From assembly GCF_002920915.1 (NCBI RefSeq), contig NZ_PQVF01000002.1, positions 62,375-126,374 of the forward strand: 64,000 nucleotides of DNA, in the 5' to 3' direction. This stretch comes from Solitalea longa (GTDB lineage Bacteria > Bacteroidota > Bacteroidia > Sphingobacteriales > Sphingobacteriaceae). Positions 46,004 through 55,379 of this stretch are shown piece after piece. Numbering within the stretch: the first letter of the stretch is position 1; each line of letters opens with the position of its first letter. The position numbers and the translations under genes are program-made. Under the pieces are notes generated by a model. The model made no database searches. It worked only from the letters and a program-made list of their open reading frames with translations, and was not told where the DNA came from.

Positions 46004-46025
46004 AAGGAGGCCTCGCCTCCTTTGC
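46004..46025. terminator. bidirectional hairpin between CHRD and protease genes
   Basis: AAGGAGGC (46004-46011) pairs with GCCTCCTT (46015-46022) across a 3-nt loop, between convergent genes. Confidence 0.75.
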
Positions 46026-46027
46026 TT

Positions 46028-46486
46028 TTAGGCTTTTAGTACCAATACTTTATTGGCGTAATCAATAACCGCATTGTATCTGACTAAAATATCACTGCCA
46101 ATAACACCTATAACCTTTTCAAAACCCAGTTTTTCATATGCAATATTGATATGTGACAGATCGAGGACGGCCGCATCATACTTCTTTATGCTTAAATCTC
46201 CGAGTTTTAAATCAATAGTTGCCCTAAAACACTGCATTGAATTAGTGCCCAAACCCGTAGAAAGTTTTTCATCCAAATGAAAAGCCTGTTCACCTGCTAT
46301 TGCTTGCAACAGATCATGATCAAATGCAGTTTTCGACGCACCGGTATCTAAAATTGCCTTTTGTCTTACCCCATTAATCTCAATTTCAATTTTAGGGTGA
46401 TACCCTTCTCCATCCAAACTGAAAATGTTTAGCGGGAGTGTATATGTTTTTACACCAAAAATGAGTGTTGAAAGATTAAAGACCAT
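46028..46486 (-). CDS. retropepsin-like aspartyl protease
   Basis: A 152-residue single-domain protein with the aspartic protease motif DTGAS (in KAILDTGASKTAFD) near residue 45 and the second conserved VIGSDIL near residue 125. It has no signal peptide, so it is likely cytoplasmic, and would function as a homodimer like retroviral protease. Homologues of this clan (PF13650/PF13975-like) are common in Bacteroidota and their substrates are unknown. Start at the ATG at 46486. Confidence 0.85.
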   Translation of the reverse strand: MVFNLSTLIFGVKTYTLPLNIFSLDGEGYHPKIEIEINGVRQKAILDTGASKTAFDHDLLQAIAGEQAFHLDEKLSTGLGTNSMQCFRATIDLKLGDLSIKKYDAAVLDLSHINIAYEKLGFEKVIGVIGSDILVRYNAVIDYANKVLVLKA

Positions 46487-46595
46487 AGTAAAATTAACTT
46501 AAACAAGAACTGCTCTTTACGGACTATAAATTTCCAAATTAAAAACAGCATACAAAGGAACAAAAGAAAATGATGAACTACGTATTTAAAACAAT

Positions 46596-46623
46596 AAAGC
46601 CTGATCGGTTTCGATCAGGCTTT
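46596..46623 (-). terminator. terminator after mdh
   Basis: Perfect 12-bp stem (46596-46607 with 46612-46623), 4-nt loop, T-rich tail on the minus strand; 24 nt after the mdh stop codon. Confidence 0.88.
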
Positions 46624-46646
46624 AAATTATTTTTATTGGCTAGTGA

Positions 46647-47585
46647 TTAAACCAATTTCATATCTGATAATACATTGTTCATTGCACGAACAGCGTCAGC
46701 GCTTTTTGCAAAAGCTGCTTTTTCTTCTTCGTTCAATTCGAAATCAATGATTTTTTCCCAACCATTTCTTCCTACTACCACTGGAACTCCCATACAGATA
46801 TCTGACTGACCATATTCACCTTCTAAGAAAACTGAAGAAGCGAATACACGTTTCTCGTCACGAACAATAGACTCAACCATTGCAGCACCGGCAGCACCTG
46901 GAGCATACCATGCTGAAGTACCCAATAAACCGGTTAAGGTAGCACCACCCACCATTGTATCAGCAGCAACTTTTTTCAATGTATCAGCATCTAAAAATTT
47001 AGAAACCGGTACACCATTATAAGTAGCAAGGCGAGTTAAAGGAATCATGGTGGTATCACCGTGACCGCCAATAACAGTTCCATGAAGTTCATTTGATGAA
47101 CAGTTCATTGCCTGACCTAAGAAATATTTAAAACGAGATGAATCCAATGCTCCACCCATACCAATTACACGGTTTTTAGGCAAGCCTAAAGCCTTGTAAG
47201 TAAGATAAGTCATCGTATCCATTGGGTTTGAAATAATAAGGAAGATAGCATTTGGGGAATGCTTTAAGATGTTTTCTGCAACACCTTTAACAATACCAGC
47301 ATTAATACCGATCAACTCTTCGCGAGTCATGCCTGGTTTACGTGGTAAACCTGAAGTAATAACTACTACATCCGAACCTGCTGTTTTTGAATAGTCGTTA
47401 GTAGTACCAACAATTTTGGTATCAAAACCTAACAACATAGCAGTTTGCATCATGTCCATTGCTTTACCTTCGGCAAAGCCTTCTTTGATATCTAATAAAA
47501 CTACTTCAGAGGCAAGCTCTTTACGAGCGATGTTGTCTGCACAGGTAGCACCCACGGCGCCTGCACCAACTACTGTTATTTTCAT
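46647..47585 (-). CDS. mdh: malate dehydrogenase (LDH-like type)
   Basis: NAD-dependent conversion of malate and oxaloacetate in the TCA cycle. The N-terminal Rossmann motif is GAGAVGATCADN, and the substrate loop GLPRKPGMTREE has the Arg residues that favour malate over lactate. The catalytic His is in IGGHGDTT. The 312-residue length from the ATG at 47585 is standard; the upstream frame to 47618 is discarded because it adds eleven residues that do not fit the family. Alone, with its own terminator. Confidence 0.95.
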   Translation of the reverse strand: MKITVVGAGAVGATCADNIARKELASEVVLLDIKEGFAEGKAMDMMQTAMLLGFDTKIVGTTNDYSKTAGSDVVVITSGLPRKPGMTREELIGINAGIVKGVAENILKHSPNAIFLIISNPMDTMTYLTYKALGLPKNRVIGMGGALDSSRFKYFLGQAMNCSSNELHGTVIGGHGDTTMIPLTRLATYNGVPVSKFLDADTLKKVAADTMVGGATLTGLLGTSAWYAPGAAGAAMVESIVRDEKRVFASSVFLEGEYGQSDICMGVPVVVGRNGWEKIIDFELNEEEKAAFAKSADAVRAMNNVLSDMKLV

Positions 47586-47828
47586 AATAAAAGTATTTAT
47601 TGGGTTATAAAAGTGCACGAATATATGACTTTCGGCATGAAAAATTTATGATTTAAGACAACTTAATACAGCGAAAAATTGCATATATAAAATCAACCAA
47701 CATCACTTCCTTAAAAGGAAATACTGTCTTCTAGAACAAGCCATTTGCAATCCTTTTCTTTAAATAAAGATGAGCTGATTAACCACTTTGTCATTTTAAC
47801 TGATACAGAGTGATTTACTTCGAATTTA

Positions 47829-49346
47829 TTAAGAAATCGTTTTAGGTTGAAGTTTAACCTTTGGCTTTTTCTTTTTATACCAAATTACCAGCAACACAGT
47901 TCCTGTAAGTGCAGCGAGTAAATTAACGAGGGCAGCAAAAACAAGAAGTAGGTCACGCGTAGATTTACCCATTCCATGGGAAAAATGAAACATATGCAGC
48001 TTTGAAAAACTGAAGCGTTCTCTTGCATCCACATCATTAACCTTTGTGGCCAGTTTACCCGATGAGGTTTCTACATACCAGCGTTCATTGTTGTTGGCAT
48101 TAAATTGAACCTTGTAAACCGGCAAACGTTTGTTCATCATGCTGTAGTCATCATCAAAAGCTGTTACAGAAGTAACCGAAATAATATTTTCAGGAGATTG
48201 CCGACTGAAATTACAAGCCATATTTTTAGCGAATGCCTCCTCTCCATCAGGCAGTTCTTTCAAATCAGTAATCGATACGTATTGAATAACATCCGGCAAG
48301 GATTTCATTTCCATATGATGTTGGGAAGCGTCCTTGTCCTTTTTGTGGCATTCCGCATTGGTAGCATTTGGGGGCGAAACAATTCTCAAATAGTTGGTAC
48401 CATTTAATTTCGCTAATGAAACATTTTTTACCGAATAACGCTTCGCAATAGAATCAAACGAAAATGATAGATGTGCCGCCTTAAACTCATCATTTATAGA
48501 ATAGAGCTGACGCGTGTCGGGTTCTAATTTCACAAAAGCACGGTAGGCACCGCTAAACGTAAACATCAGCATGGTTATAGATGCGATAATTCCAATTTGG
48601 CGATGCAAACGGCGATATTTCAGTGAAGAATTCGAAGAGTTTACTTTTTTACTTTTTGTTATACAGACTATATAAATCCCCATAACGGCTGTGATAAAAG
48701 AAATACCAGCCAGGAAAACTAAGACTGCACTGCGAAAAGGACCTAACTTTTCTAGAAACTGCCAGCTATGAAAATTGCGAAAGAAAATTGAGAAAGCAGC
48801 CCTGCTATCGTTAGTTGCAAGCCCCATACGATCACTGGCCGGATCAACATATAAGCGAGTATTATCATACCGATTAAAATCAACCCTGTAAACAGGCAGC
48901 AATCGGTTGTTATCAAGGTATTCCTCATCAAAATTCTGAATAAAAGAAACCCCGGTAACCTTGGCTGTTGAATCCCCTAAAAACTGTTTAGCGATCTTCA
49001 TTGCATAGTTTTCAGCTGCGGCCGAATCAATGGCTGCCGATTGGGCATCAATATAGGTTAGCCGGTTATCCGCAACCTTTCTAATTTGATAATAGATCTT
49101 ACCATCTAATTCAACCAATCGAAAATTTGAAATGCACTCAATACGATTCTTAAGTAAAGCGGAATCTAATGAGACCTTAACTTTTGAAAGATCAATTGAT
49201 TTGGATGCCAGAAATTGATTTTTAACTTTCGGTTTAAAGGAGCTCATGATGGGACTCATGAACCCGCTTAAAGTCCACATAATAACCGGAATGGCAATGA
49301 TGATACTTAACATTCGATGCCATTTATATATATTTTTCCTGATCAT
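47829..49346 (-). CDS. PepSY-associated TM helix protein
   Basis: A 505-residue inner-membrane protein of the PepSY_TM family, often coupled to TonB receptors for siderophore or metal uptake. Four hydrophobic spans are visible: residues 12-30, about 205-230, about 250-275 and about 467-490. The periplasmic loop after the third span contains a short Cys/His/Met-rich stretch (ECHKKDKDASQHHMEM, residues about 331-346), which looks like a metal-binding site. It follows the TonB receptor gene after 34 nt, so they are cotranscribed. Substrate unproven; copper is a candidate, iron-siderophore the usual one. Confidence 0.88.
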   Translation of the reverse strand: MIRKNIYKWHRMLSIIIAIPVIMWTLSGFMSPIMSSFKPKVKNQFLASKSIDLSKVKVSLDSALLKNRIECISNFRLVELDGKIYYQIRKVADNRLTYIDAQSAAIDSAAAENYAMKIAKQFLGDSTAKVTGVSFIQNFDEEYLDNNRLLPVYRVDFNRYDNTRLYVDPASDRMGLATNDSRAAFSIFFRNFHSWQFLEKLGPFRSAVLVFLAGISFITAVMGIYIVCITKSKKVNSSNSSLKYRRLHRQIGIIASITMLMFTFSGAYRAFVKLEPDTRQLYSINDEFKAAHLSFSFDSIAKRYSVKNVSLAKLNGTNYLRIVSPPNATNAECHKKDKDASQHHMEMKSLPDVIQYVSITDLKELPDGEEAFAKNMACNFSRQSPENIISVTSVTAFDDDYSMMNKRLPVYKVQFNANNNERWYVETSSGKLATKVNDVDARERFSFSKLHMFHFSHGMGKSTRDLLLVFAALVNLLAALTGTVLLVIWYKKKKPKVKLQPKTIS

Positions 49347-49380
49347 TTGCTGTTCTAAATATGCTATTACTGAAAATCAA

Positions 49381-51714
49381 CTACATTTTGCTTAGCTGAT
49401 AGCTTACCCCAAACACCAGGGTTCGAGGTGCTGCAGCTGTATAAGTTGTACGATCGGTAGTGTTATTACCCCTTGATGCGTTGCTTGCGTACAATTCATC
49501 GGTAAGATTCATCAAATTTGAGTACACTTCAATGCCTCTCCATTGATAACCCACCCTTGCATTTAGCAGATCATAGCCGGAATAACTAACCATGTTGATT
49601 TGATTTTGATACCAGGCCGAAACATGTTGCCACTCTATAGAGCTTCGGAAGTTTTTAAACCATTTCGGATAATAACTCAATTCATTATTCCAAACCCAGC
49701 GCGGCGACGAAGGCATATCATAACCATTCAGGTTTTTAAGTTGATCAGCAGCTTTATTGCTCACCTGGAAATCTTCAAAACGATGGATAGCATAGGTACC
49801 TCCCAAACGGAAACTTAGTTCTTTTACTGGTTTTAGCGTAGTGCTAAACTCAATCCCTTTATGCAGGGTTTTTCCTGCAGATTGGTAATCATAAGAATTA
49901 TCAGGCTGACGGATATTCAGTAATTCATTCTGCCCATCCATTTGGTATATAGCCACATCAACATAAACCTTATTTTGCAGGAAGGATGCCCATGCACCAA
50001 GTTCATAGTTTTGAAACAGTGCCGGTTTTAGGTTATAGTAAAACTCTGCAGGGCTGGTATTTGGTTTTTTACGAAAAATAGCGGTTAATGCCGGAGGAGC
50101 AAATCCTTGTGAATAGTTGGCATACAAACCTTTGTCATGACCCAAATCATAAGTTAAACCGACTTTTGGTGTAAAGCGTTGATATTCTTTGCTGCCTGCT
50201 GATGCATCTAAAAAATTATCATAGGTAAACGACATCAAATCGTAACGTAAACCTGTTGAAAAGCGCAAATTCTTCAAAGGCTCAAAATCATATTGTAAAT
50301 AAGCCGCAGCATTTCTGATTTTGGCAGCATAATCAGACAGTTTAATATCCGGGCGCTCCTTAATAATGGTGTATTTCTCTACAGATTTACCGTCAGGACG
50401 TAACTGCGCATTTAAATCTACCTGATAAGCTGAATAATCATTAGGGGAATAATCGAACATACCTCCCGTAATCAGTTTTGAGTTTAAGAAACCAAAACGC
50501 TGGCTGTGCTGCCCTACTATACCATAACTGGTAAAATCATTTGAATTGATTTCTCCTGTGGCAGTTGTTTGCCCCGATTTCCATTTTATGCTATACGAAG
50601 GATTTTGTCCATGCTCGTTAAAACGATTAAACAGCGTAATAAAACTCTTAGACCCGTTCGTCCAATCGTGTTCTAATGTAATACGTGAGCGACTGGCGGT
50701 TGATTTTCTGTACGTAAAATCGTTTGTACTGGTGTAGTTTCGGTTAAAAAAGGCAATACTATCAACGCTACCACTGGTTTGCGAATAGTAATCGCCATAC
50801 ATTAAAGTACCGATCAGACGAGTTTTATCTGACAATTGGTATTCTAAGCGGGTATTAATAGATGTTTTATTATAATCAGAATAAGTCATCCAGGCGCCCT
50901 TCTGTTGGCTTCTCAACCCTCCTATATATATACCAAATTTTCCAATTTGCGCTCCGGCACCAAACTGCAAACGTTGGTAGCCCCATTGATCAAACTGAAC
51001 ACCCACCCGGGCCGATGGAACAGCTGTTGGGCGTTGGGTTATAAAATTAACGGCTCCGCCTACTGCTTCAGGGCCATAAATAGACGAGACCGGACCTTTT
51101 ACAACTTCTATAGAACTAACGGTATATTGGTTAACTTCCAACAAGGCATTATGATTAAAAACACCCATTGGCCTGATACCAATACCATCTTCCATATACA
51201 GATAATAACCTGAAGTAGTCATTGGCTGGCGAATAGACATGCTGTGCTGCTCATTGCTTAAATTCACCATCAACACACCCGACACCTTGTTCATCACCTC
51301 ATAAAAAGCAGTAGGCTTGGTTTCTTCTAACAATTTAGCCGAAACCTTGCTAATAGCAATCGGTGCCTGACTACGCAATTGTGTTTCTCGGCTCGCAGTT
51401 ACAATTACCTCCTGCATATTAGCCGTCAAAGGATTTAAGCCGATGGAAAGATCTTTAGTTTCAACAGGTGTGGTTACTGTTTGATACCCAAGCAATGAAA
51501 CGGTAATCGAATTAACTTTTTCTGTTGCAGAAAGCTTGAAATTCCCCTGAGCATTTGTTTGTGCACCGATCGTTGAATTAGGCACAAAAACGTTTACTCC
51601 CGATAGTGGCTCACGGGTAATGGCATCGTAAATTTTCCCTTTTATTAATTGCTGGGCATAAGTGTTTGCAAACACACTTATTAAAAGTATAGTAAAGTAT
51701 AACTTCAGTCTCAT
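49381..51714 (-). CDS. TonB-dependent receptor
   Basis: A 777-residue outer-membrane receptor. After the signal peptide (ending TYAQ) comes a carboxypeptidase-regulatory-like domain (residues about 22-105, IKGKIYDAITREPLSGVNVF). The plug domain follows (VIVTASRETQLRSQAPIAI, then SGVLMVNLSNEQHSMSIRQP and GPEAVGGAVNF), then a 22-strand type barrel ending LVFGVSYQLSKM. It lacks a SusD partner, so it is not a polysaccharide importer. Upstream is a Cys-rich small exported protein and downstream a PepSY protein, which points to metal or siderophore uptake. Confidence 0.92.
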   Translation of the reverse strand: MRLKLYFTILLISVFANTYAQQLIKGKIYDAITREPLSGVNVFVPNSTIGAQTNAQGNFKLSATEKVNSITVSLLGYQTVTTPVETKDLSIGLNPLTANMQEVIVTASRETQLRSQAPIAISKVSAKLLEETKPTAFYEVMNKVSGVLMVNLSNEQHSMSIRQPMTTSGYYLYMEDGIGIRPMGVFNHNALLEVNQYTVSSIEVVKGPVSSIYGPEAVGGAVNFITQRPTAVPSARVGVQFDQWGYQRLQFGAGAQIGKFGIYIGGLRSQQKGAWMTYSDYNKTSINTRLEYQLSDKTRLIGTLMYGDYYSQTSGSVDSIAFFNRNYTSTNDFTYRKSTASRSRITLEHDWTNGSKSFITLFNRFNEHGQNPSYSIKWKSGQTTATGEINSNDFTSYGIVGQHSQRFGFLNSKLITGGMFDYSPNDYSAYQVDLNAQLRPDGKSVEKYTIIKERPDIKLSDYAAKIRNAAAYLQYDFEPLKNLRFSTGLRYDLMSFTYDNFLDASAGSKEYQRFTPKVGLTYDLGHDKGLYANYSQGFAPPALTAIFRKKPNTSPAEFYYNLKPALFQNYELGAWASFLQNKVYVDVAIYQMDGQNELLNIRQPDNSYDYQSAGKTLHKGIEFSTTLKPVKELSFRLGGTYAIHRFEDFQVSNKAADQLKNLNGYDMPSSPRWVWNNELSYYPKWFKNFRSSIEWQHVSAWYQNQINMVSYSGYDLLNARVGYQWRGIEVYSNLMNLTDELYASNASRGNNTTDRTTYTAAAPRTLVFGVSYQLSKM

Positions 51715-51893
51715 AAACTCATTTCTTGCCCATAAGCACCCTGTACGGCATTAGGTATAAGCATATACCGGTACACTTAGCTCAACTTGGGCTGATAATT
51801 CAAAAACTAAAAAGATGAATGTTGATTTCGGAATAATAAAGTATAGGATCACATTGATAAAAATCAATAGACCAATTCCGAAATGAATAGAAG

Positions 51894-52265
51894 TTAAACC
51901 TGGGGAGGCTGATAGATGGAAAGGGAAACTGTACATGTTTCTTTCTGCAGGAAGAAACGTTGTTGAGTTAACTCGATATAGGTACTATCAATAAAATTTT
52001 GCACAACCGAATGTTCAAAAAGGTTGATCTCAAACTTTTCTCTAAGTGAATTATTGGCCTTTTGCTCCTGCTCTGCTGCTTCTTTCTTCAAGGCTTTCAT
52101 CAAGTAACATTGACCATTACAATGAAGTTTAGGCTTATTTTTATTTTCACAAAGATAGGTGGAAATGAAACTTTTATTTACCTCATAGCCCGAAACAATG
52201 ACCAAGCTGCTAAATGTTTGCAGTAGTATGGCTATCATTAAAACTATGGATAAAATTCTTTTCAT
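51894..52265 (-). CDS. small Cys-rich membrane-anchored protein, metal-locus type
   Basis: A 123-residue protein with an N-terminal hydrophobic signal or anchor (residues 5-25). A conserved block reads CENKNKPKLHCNGQCYLMKAL (residues about 39-59), with three cysteines and one histidine, a pattern I recall from Bacteroidota proteins next to TonB receptors and PepSY genes. The C-terminal half is not conserved. It is the first gene of the operon with the receptor (179-nt gap). The Cys block suggests metal binding, but no function is established. Confidence 0.7.
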   Translation of the reverse strand: MKRILSIVLMIAILLQTFSSLVIVSGYEVNKSFISTYLCENKNKPKLHCNGQCYLMKALKKEAAEQEQKANNSLREKFEINLFEHSVVQNFIDSTYIELTQQRFFLQKETCTVSLSIYQPPQV

Positions 52266-52442
52266 TGATTTTCTTTAATCCCTTACGATTATTTGTACTT
52301 AAGGAATACGTCAACAAAATTAGAAAAGAAAAACAATTTAGAACTGATTTAAATCATTTGCTTTTATGAATAAATAGATTATGACTTAGGTATAACTTTT
52401 CAAACAGTTTACCAGCAATACATTGGAAATTTTATGATTTAC

Positions 52443-53618
52443 TTATAATTTTTCGAGCAGTTTCCTGACAACGGTAATATTTTGCGATTCGGGGAATAAA
52501 TAGTTTATGGCATCAGCAAATTCACGCCGCCAAAACCATTCGGCGTGGCGGCCATCGGGCTTAAATACAACCTTTAATTGCTCTTCATTCAATCCTTTGT
52601 GCCTAAGTATGGACTCCATTTTTCGTACTTCATAAACCAGTGAGTCACTTTCTTTTTCTCCAGCCAAAATATACAAATGTGTTTTACGTATTGGTTTCCA
52701 TTTAGCGGCATAACTGTAAATAATAGGATGAAACCAAAAAGAAGGCGAAAACACTCCTATCTTTCCAAATACTTTATCGTATTTCAAGCCACCGTAAAAA
52801 GAGATCAATCCCCCCATTGAACTACCCATGATGCCGGTATTTTCAACATCTTTTAAGGTTCGGTAGTGTTCATTAATATAAGGCCGCAGGGTATTTACCA
52901 TAAATTCGAGGTACAAATTGCCATTGCCACCTCCATATTTTAAATTCTGATAAGGAGAGTAATCATTCAGTCGTTCTTTTCCACCATGGTCAATACCTAC
53001 CACGATTAATTCCTTATTAAGACTGTCGAGGGTTTCATCAACATTCCATTCGCCATAAGGGGCGTAAAAATCATCAAATAAATTCTGACCGTCCTGCATA
53101 TATAACACCGGATAGCGTTTCTTTTTTACTGATTTATCGAAATAAGATTTAGGGAGATAGATCCATACCCGGCGATGGGTTTTCAGCTGTGGAATATAAA
53201 AAACCGAATCCACCAACCTAACATTAGCTGATGCGGTATGAATCATTTCTTTTTCATAAGTATCACTCCAGCCATCAACATCAATTATCATCTCGGTATC
53301 GCCATTTACTTCTACATAACGGTTGACTTTGGAATTGCCCAGGCTGTCAACTTCAACCTTATCCCAGGTACCTCGTGTGACCTTAAACTCATATTTACCA
53401 GGCTTTAAATCGGCAGTTAATGAATAAGTACCGTTTGCCTTACGTTTAAAACAGTAATTTGAATCACCGGGGTTCCATCCGTTAAAATTGCCGGCGAGGT
53501 AAAGCTTGTCGGAAGAAGATGTATTTTCAGGTACAGATTGTATATGAACTGTTAACTGGGCATTACATAAAATGCTCAAAAACAGAAAGAACGCCAACAA
53601 AAGGATTCTTTTTTGCAT
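52443..53618 (-). CDS. exported esterase with N-terminal glycogen-binding-like domain
   Basis: A 391-residue exported enzyme. Signal peptide ends LCNAQ. Residues about 22-110 form an immunoglobulin-like CBM48/E-set domain (KLYLAGNFNGWNPGD and GKYEFKVTRGTW). The rest is an alpha/beta hydrolase of the esterase D/enterochelin esterase family, with RYPVLYMQDGQNLFDD, the nucleophile elbow GSSMGG and the terminal His in GRHAEWFW. Such proteins may hydrolyse acylated sugars, feruloyl esters or siderophores. I start at the ATG at 53618; the longer frame to 53684 adds a Cys/Lys segment that does not fit a signal peptide. Confidence 0.85.
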   Translation of the reverse strand: MQKRILLLAFFLFLSILCNAQLTVHIQSVPENTSSSDKLYLAGNFNGWNPGDSNYCFKRKANGTYSLTADLKPGKYEFKVTRGTWDKVEVDSLGNSKVNRYVEVNGDTEMIIDVDGWSDTYEKEMIHTASANVRLVDSVFYIPQLKTHRRVWIYLPKSYFDKSVKKKRYPVLYMQDGQNLFDDFYAPYGEWNVDETLDSLNKELIVVGIDHGGKERLNDYSPYQNLKYGGGNGNLYLEFMVNTLRPYINEHYRTLKDVENTGIMGSSMGGLISFYGGLKYDKVFGKIGVFSPSFWFHPIIYSYAAKWKPIRKTHLYILAGEKESDSLVYEVRKMESILRHKGLNEEQLKVVFKPDGRHAEWFWRREFADAINYLFPESQNITVVRKLLEKL

Positions 53619-53722
53619 AGTTCTAAAATAGAAAATGGAAAATGGTTTGCAACATTTTTTAGGGTATTTAATTCTTAAAAGCAAAGCTTAAGGGTTATTT
53701 ACCCATAGGCAACTTTACCGAA

Positions 53723-54019
53723 TCAGTGGCTAACATCAATCCCTTTCTTTTGAGTTACAGTTGATTTTACCTGAAGTAGGTTTGCGATCATAGAAAAAGA
53801 AAAATCGCTTTTGATGGGCTTATTTTCAACATGATCAGAATATTTTGAAGAACGGTAAAATAATGCTTCAACATTTTCATTATCTGTCGTAATTTTATGT
53901 TGCTGAACGGCTGTCTTACCATTTTTAATATTTCCGAGCCGATCAACAGGATTCAGCCGGGCTTTTTCAATACCCCCTATCTCTCCAACACTGACAGCAT
54001 GCGAAATATTCCTACAAAA
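53723..54019 (-). pseudogene. open frame without a start codon, possible gene remnant
   Basis: A 99-codon minus-strand frame stays open between stop codons at 54022 and 53725. It has no usable start (the only ATG is near its end). Its translation reads protein-like, with segments such as EIGGIEKARLNPVDRLGNIK and SDFSFSMIANLLQVKSTV. It is in a 722-nt gap between the esterase and sugar-kinase genes; the rest of that gap is AT-rich and empty except for a TATTTTTG promoter-like word at 54272-54279. It could be a decayed fragment or chance. Confidence 0.35.
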
Positions 54020-54340
54020 CTATGTAAAAAACCTCATTAGGAACCAAAAGGGGCTGTTTTAGAAATTAAATCACTTAGGCTAATTCGAAGTTAAATCTTA
54101 GTGTAATTCATACAAAATGAAAATTATTTATTCTGCTTACAGCAAAATATTTATTACTGAAAATCAGTATATTATATGATTATAAGCGCTCAATTGTGTA
54201 ATCAATTAAAAAACAATAGTCGACTTTTTAATATTTTTTTAATTCTCCCATTAATAAATCTTTTTTTTTGCTATTTTTGAAATGTTTCTGATGATTCATT
54301 AAACAAACAACGGATAGGATTAATATTAACGGAATATATT

Positions 54341-55204
54341 ATGATAATTATTGCTGATGGTGGTTCTACAAAAACTAACTGGTGTCTGTTGAATAAAGAG
54401 AACAAGAAGGTTTATTTTAATACAGAGGGCTACAACCCTTATTTTATTGACACTCCTGGAATTATTCAGTCATTAAAAAATAACCTTCCGGATAATCTTG
54501 ATATTAACAGCATTGATCATGTTAGTTTTTACGGTGCTGGATGTTCGAATGAAGAGAAAAACGAGGTTGTCGCTTTAGCATTACGTACCGTTTTCACAAA
54601 AGCAAAGGTTTTTGTGAGCCACGACTTATTGGCTGCAGCAAGAGCTTTACTAGGCAATCAACCCGGATTTGCTGCTATTTTAGGCACAGGCACCAATACC
54701 TGTTATTATGATGGGCGCGAAATTACCTTAAATATCGACTCGTTAGGTTATATGTTGGGTGATGAAGGCAGTGGCTCGCACATTGGCCGCCGACTATTGC
54801 GCGATTATATGCGTGGAGTAATGCCTAAAGAGTTAAGTGACGCTTTCGATCGAACGTACGGATATTCACACAGCGATATTTTAGATCGTATATATAAAAA
54901 GCCATTACCTAACCGTTTCCTGGCTAGTTTCAGTAAATTTTTATACGATAACAGCAACGTTCAGCCCTATACCCGAACTATAATTAAAGATTCGTTCGAT
55001 GCATTTTTCAAGGACCTGGTAAGTCGTTATCCTGATTATCAAAAACATACGTTTAATTGTATTGGTTCAGTTGGCTATAATTTCCGTGATGTGTTACTTG
55101 AAGTAAGTACCGAATACGGAATGCAGGTGGGCAAAATTGTTCGCTCGCCAATAGATGACCTTGTTCATTATCATATTAATGAATTAAAGCTTAGTACAGT
55201 TTAA
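54341..55204 (+). CDS. BadF/BadG/BcrA/BcrD-type N-acetylglucosamine kinase
   Basis: A 287-residue sugar kinase of the ASKHA superfamily. The phosphate-1 loop IIADGGSTKTNW starts the protein; the phosphate-2 region has FAAILGTGTN, and GYMLGDEGSGSHIGR follows, a signature of the GlcNAc kinase group. It would convert N-acetylglucosamine (or N-acetylmuramic-type sugars) to the 6-phosphate for cell-wall recycling or chitin use. No transport or deacetylase gene is adjacent. It has its own terminator downstream. Confidence 0.88.
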   Translation: MIIIADGGSTKTNWCLLNKENKKVYFNTEGYNPYFIDTPGIIQSLKNNLPDNLDINSIDHVSFYGAGCSNEEKNEVVALALRTVFTKAKVFVSHDLLAAARALLGNQPGFAAILGTGTNTCYYDGREITLNIDSLGYMLGDEGSGSHIGRRLLRDYMRGVMPKELSDAFDRTYGYSHSDILDRIYKKPLPNRFLASFSKFLYDNSNVQPYTRTIIKDSFDAFFKDLVSRYPDYQKHTFNCIGSVGYNFRDVLLEVSTEYGMQVGKIVRSPIDDLVHYHINELKLSTV

Positions 55205-55235
55205 TTTTTCCTGATAATTTATTATCACACTTCAT

Positions 55236-55264
55236 GGCTGCTTTTCCCAGAGCGGCCTTTTTTA
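55236..55264 (+). terminator. terminator after the sugar kinase gene
   Basis: GGCTGCT (55236-55242) pairs with AGCGGCC (55251-55257), one G-U pair, then seven T. Confidence 0.85.
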
Positions 55265-55339
55265 TTTTAAAAACCGCCAAGTTTTATAATCAATATTTTA
55301 ATAAATAAACTTTCAGTTATAAAAAAATATTTCTACAAT

Positions 55340-55369
55340 TATAGTGTACTAGTAAACCATAACACTATA
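55340..55369. promoter_or_regulatory. operator-like palindrome before the ABC operon
   Basis: TATAGTGT (55340-55347), 14-nt spacer, ACACTATA (55362-55369), perfect 8-bp arms, 10 nt before the ABC ATG. Arms with AGTGT/ACACT and TACTA resemble sites of YtrA-type GntR repressors, as I remember them from Firmicutes. The regulator encoded two genes downstream is the likely binder. Confidence 0.6.
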
Positions 55370-55379
55370 TCAATCTTAC

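Noticed and set aside
51751-51936. 61-codon hydrophobic minus frame between the Cys-rich gene and the TonB receptor
   Set aside because: Overlaps the end of the Cys-rich gene and lacks a family match or conserved residues.
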